A stretch of 54,872 nucleotides of DNA. It comes from Bacteroidales bacterium UBA1189 (GTDB lineage Bacteria > Bacteroidota > Bacteroidia > Bacteroidales > Bacteroidaceae). The translations under genes and the position numbers were made by a program. Each line of letters opens with the position of its first letter. The first letter of the stretch is position 1. Of this stretch, positions 52,941 through 54,872 are shown piece by piece. Below the pieces are notes generated by a model that saw only the letters and a program-made list of their open reading frames with translations, did not search any database and had not been told where the DNA came from. The DNA lies in NCBI GenBank assembly GCA_002309805.1, contig DBYJ01000030.1, positions 1 to 54,872 on the forward strand. Direction: 5' to 3'.

Positions 52941-54464
52941 ATGTCTGAAAGCAAACGGATAAAAACAGCTTTGGTCTCGGTGTATCACAAGGACGGGCTG
53001 GATACCATCGTCCGACGACTGCATGAGGAGGGCGTTACCTTGCTCTCAACAGGCGGCACGCAGACGTTCATCCGCGGCCTGGGCATCCCCTGCCGCGCAG
53101 TGGAGGATCTCACAGGCTACCCATCCATTCTGGGCGGGCGCGTGAAGACGCTCCATCCAAAGGTATTTGGCGGTATCCTGGGACGCCGTGACGACGAGGG
53201 CGACCGCGCCCAAATGGTGGAATACGACATCGAGGACATCGACCTCGTCATCGTTGACCTCTACCCCTTCGCCGAGACGGTGGGGCGCGGAGCATCGGAG
53301 AGCGACATTATCGAGAAAATCGACATCGGCGGCATCAGCCTCATCCGCGCAGCAGCCAAGAACTTCCGCGACGTAGTCATCGTAGCCAGCAAGGCGCAGT
53401 ACCAGCCGCTGGCGGACATTCTGGAGAAGCGCGGCGCCATCACCACGTTGGAGGAGCGCCGCTGGTTTGCCAAGGAAGCCTTTGCCGTATCAGCTGATTA
53501 CGACACCACTATTTTCAATTGGTTCGACGGCGACGAGCACTCAGCCTTCCGCGCTAGCATCAACGGCTGCAAGCAGTTACGCTACGGCGAGAACCCCCAC
53601 CAGAAAGGCATTTTCTACGGCGACTTTGAGGAGATGTTTGACCAGTTGCACGGCAAGGAAATCAGCTACAACAACCTGCTGGACATCCACGCAGCGGTGG
53701 AACTGATTGACGAGTTCGATGACACGACGTTCGCCGTGCTGAAGCACAACAACGCTTGTGGCGTGGCAACACGTCCGACGTTGCTCGAGGCGTGGACCGA
53801 TGCGCTGGCCGGCGACCCCGTGAGCGCCTTCGGCGGCGTGCTCATCACCAACCGCGCCATCGACCGCCAGACGGCCGAGGAAATCGGAAAGATATTCTTC
53901 GAGGTCGTCATTGCCCCTGACTACGACGTGGACGCGCTGGAGATTCTCGGCCAGAAAAAGAACCGTATCATCCTCGTCCGTAAGGAGACAGAGAAGCCGC
54001 GCTGGCAGTTCCGCTCGGTACTGGACGGCGTACTAGTGCAGCAGAAAGATCTCTACACCGAAACGCCCGACGACTGCAAGCCCGTCACCACCACGCTGCC
54101 TACGGCAAAGCAGGTGGAGGACATGCTGTTTGCCAACAAGATTGTGAAGCACAGCAAGAGCAACGCCATCGTGTTGGCACGCGACGGCCAACTGCTGGCC
54201 AGCGGCGTGGGACAGACATCGCGCGTCGATGCTCTTAAGCAAGCCATCCAGAAGGCGCGTTCGTTCGGCTTCAGCCTCGACGGGGCCGTGATGGCCAGCG
54301 ACGCCTTCTTCCCCTTCGGCGACTGCGTACAGTTGGCTCACGAAGCCGGCATCACAGCCGTCATACAACCTGGCGGCTCGGTGCGCGACAGCGAGAGCGT
54401 CGACTACTGCAACGAACATGGCGTAGCTATGGTGATGACCGGCATACGTCATTTCAGACACTAA
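52941..54464 (+). CDS. purH: Bifunctional AICAR formyltransferase / IMP cyclohydrolase
   Basis: The 507-aa cytoplasmic enzyme does the last two steps of de novo IMP synthesis. The N-terminal MGS-like cyclohydrolase domain shows ALVSVYHKDGL, LLSTGGTQTFI, GRVKTLHPKVFGGIL and the IDIGGISLIRAAAKNF block. The C-terminal formyltransferase has LRYGENPHQKG, the catalytic Lys-His in AVLKHNNACGVA, KIVKHSKSNAIVLARDGQ and SDAFFPFGD. Length is normal. It precedes mreB by 40 bp. Confidence 0.95.
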   Translation: MSESKRIKTALVSVYHKDGLDTIVRRLHEEGVTLLSTGGTQTFIRGLGIPCRAVEDLTGYPSILGGRVKTLHPKVFGGILGRRDDEGDRAQMVEYDIEDIDLVIVDLYPFAETVGRGASESDIIEKIDIGGISLIRAAAKNFRDVVIVASKAQYQPLADILEKRGAITTLEERRWFAKEAFAVSADYDTTIFNWFDGDEHSAFRASINGCKQLRYGENPHQKGIFYGDFEEMFDQLHGKEISYNNLLDIHAAVELIDEFDDTTFAVLKHNNACGVATRPTLLEAWTDALAGDPVSAFGGVLITNRAIDRQTAEEIGKIFFEVVIAPDYDVDALEILGQKKNRIILVRKETEKPRWQFRSVLDGVLVQQKDLYTETPDDCKPVTTTLPTAKQVEDMLFANKIVKHSKSNAIVLARDGQLLASGVGQTSRVDALKQAIQKARSFGFSLDGAVMASDAFFPFGDCVQLAHEAGITAVIQPGGSVRDSESVDYCNEHGVAMVMTGIRHFRH

Positions 54465-54469
54465 AGAAG

Positions 54470-54501
54470 ATCAACAAGTCAATAAGTCTAAAAGTCAAAT
54501 T
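54470..54501. repeat. Degenerate 8-bp repeat between purH and mreB
   Basis: ATCAACAA, GTCAATAA, GTCTAAAA, GTCAAATT: four 8-bp units of the GTCAACAA family, just ahead of the mreB start. Confidence 0.75.
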
Positions 54502-54504
54502 AAC

Positions 54505-54872
54505 ATGGGATTGTTCTCTTTCACACAAGAAATTGCGATGGACCTTGGCACCGCCAATACCATCATCCTGCATAATGGCACTATTGTCGTCGACGAACCC
54601 TCCGTCGTGGCCATCGACCGCAAGACGGACAAGATGATTGCCGTGGGCGAGCGTGCCAAGCTGATGCACGAAAAGACGCACGACAACATCCGCACCGTGC
54701 GTCCCCTGCGCGACGGCGTGATTGCCGACTTCTTTGCCTGCGAACAAATGATGCGCGGCCTCATCAAGATGGTCAATCCGAGGAACAGAGTCTTCTCGCC
54801 CTCACTGCGCATGGTTATCGGCGTGCCGTCAGGCTCAACGGAAGTGGAGCTGCGTGCTGTGCGCGACTCTGC
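54505..54872 (+). CDS. mreB: Cell-shape protein MreB (5' part)
   Basis: The first 122 codons are present and the gene runs off the window. MGLFSFTQEIAMDLGTANT carries the amphipathic N-terminal segment and the phosphate-1 loop DLGTANTII. EPSVVAIDRKTDKMIAVGE, RPLRDGVIADF and RVFSPSLRMVIGVPSGST are typical MreB blocks. MreB filaments guide side-wall peptidoglycan synthesis at the inner membrane. In many Bacteroidota mreB follows purH, as here. Confidence 0.95.
   Translation, partial: MGLFSFTQEIAMDLGTANTIILHNGTIVVDEPSVVAIDRKTDKMIAVGERAKLMHEKTHDNIRTVRPLRDGVIADFFACEQMMRGLIKMVNPRNRVFSPSLRMVIGVPSGSTEVELRAVRDS

Overview
The window looks like chromosomal DNA of a Bacteroidota bacterium, most likely Prevotella or a close Bacteroidales relative. 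The evidence is promoters of the TTTG-N19/21-TAnnTTTG type ahead of many genes, BspA-type leucine-rich repeats, secreted CotH and GLUG-repeat proteins, a fused NfnAB-like reductase, and a GH57/GT4/debranching glycogen cluster. There are no rRNA or tRNA genes and no cas, integrase or transposase genes.

Layout. 1-5136: end of a probable KDG kinase gene, a small membrane protein, KDPG aldolase (eda), a NapH/NapG-like membrane polyferredoxin, an Fe-S aldo/keto reductase and a probable lipoprotein. 5148-18548: an accessory island, visibly AT-rich over 6.9-12.6 kb. It holds (a) an AAA/DUF4143 ATPase gene flanked by two 67-bp direct repeats, (b) a regulatory region with mirrored 11-bp repeat arrays, (c) an operon of a DUF3696-type ATPase, an uncharacterised 435-aa protein and a WYL regulator, and (d) an operon of two small paralogues, a PIF1-like helicase, a YbjN-like membrane protein and a TPR/retropepsin lipoprotein gene broken by an in-frame stop. 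The two operons and a small ORF between them are each preceded by the same module: an inverted repeat TGGTTCC-N9-GGAACCA exactly 17 nt ahead of a -33 box, then exactly 20 nt to the -7 box. This points to one regulator, plausibly the WYL protein, controlling all three.

18646-27761 (minus strand): a secreted histidine acid phosphatase, a MITE-like element, a CotH protein and the glycogen cluster. 27949-30333: the NfnAB-like fusion. 31005-37448: two small proteins, a 1510-aa secreted GLUG/BIG2/cohesin-like/dockerin-like protein, a second cohesin-like secreted protein and a small peptide gene. 37.5-38.9 kb: repeat-rich, gene-poor. 38929-41368 (minus): two tandem genes joining an HTH-like N-terminus, one membrane segment and BspA-type LRRs. 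41642-54872: mostly housekeeping genes (lptB, M6 protease, tig, clpP, clpX, recQ, hisS, alpha/beta hydrolase, purH, start of mreB).

A recurring feature is short tandem repeats of 7-8 bp period. They lie between genes and, in frame, inside four coding regions (polyferredoxin, NfnAB fusion, M6 protease, hisS), mostly at linkers. The main candidate for an undescribed system is the island at 6.9-18.5 kb: two operons of unknown function joined by an identical, strictly spaced operator-promoter module.
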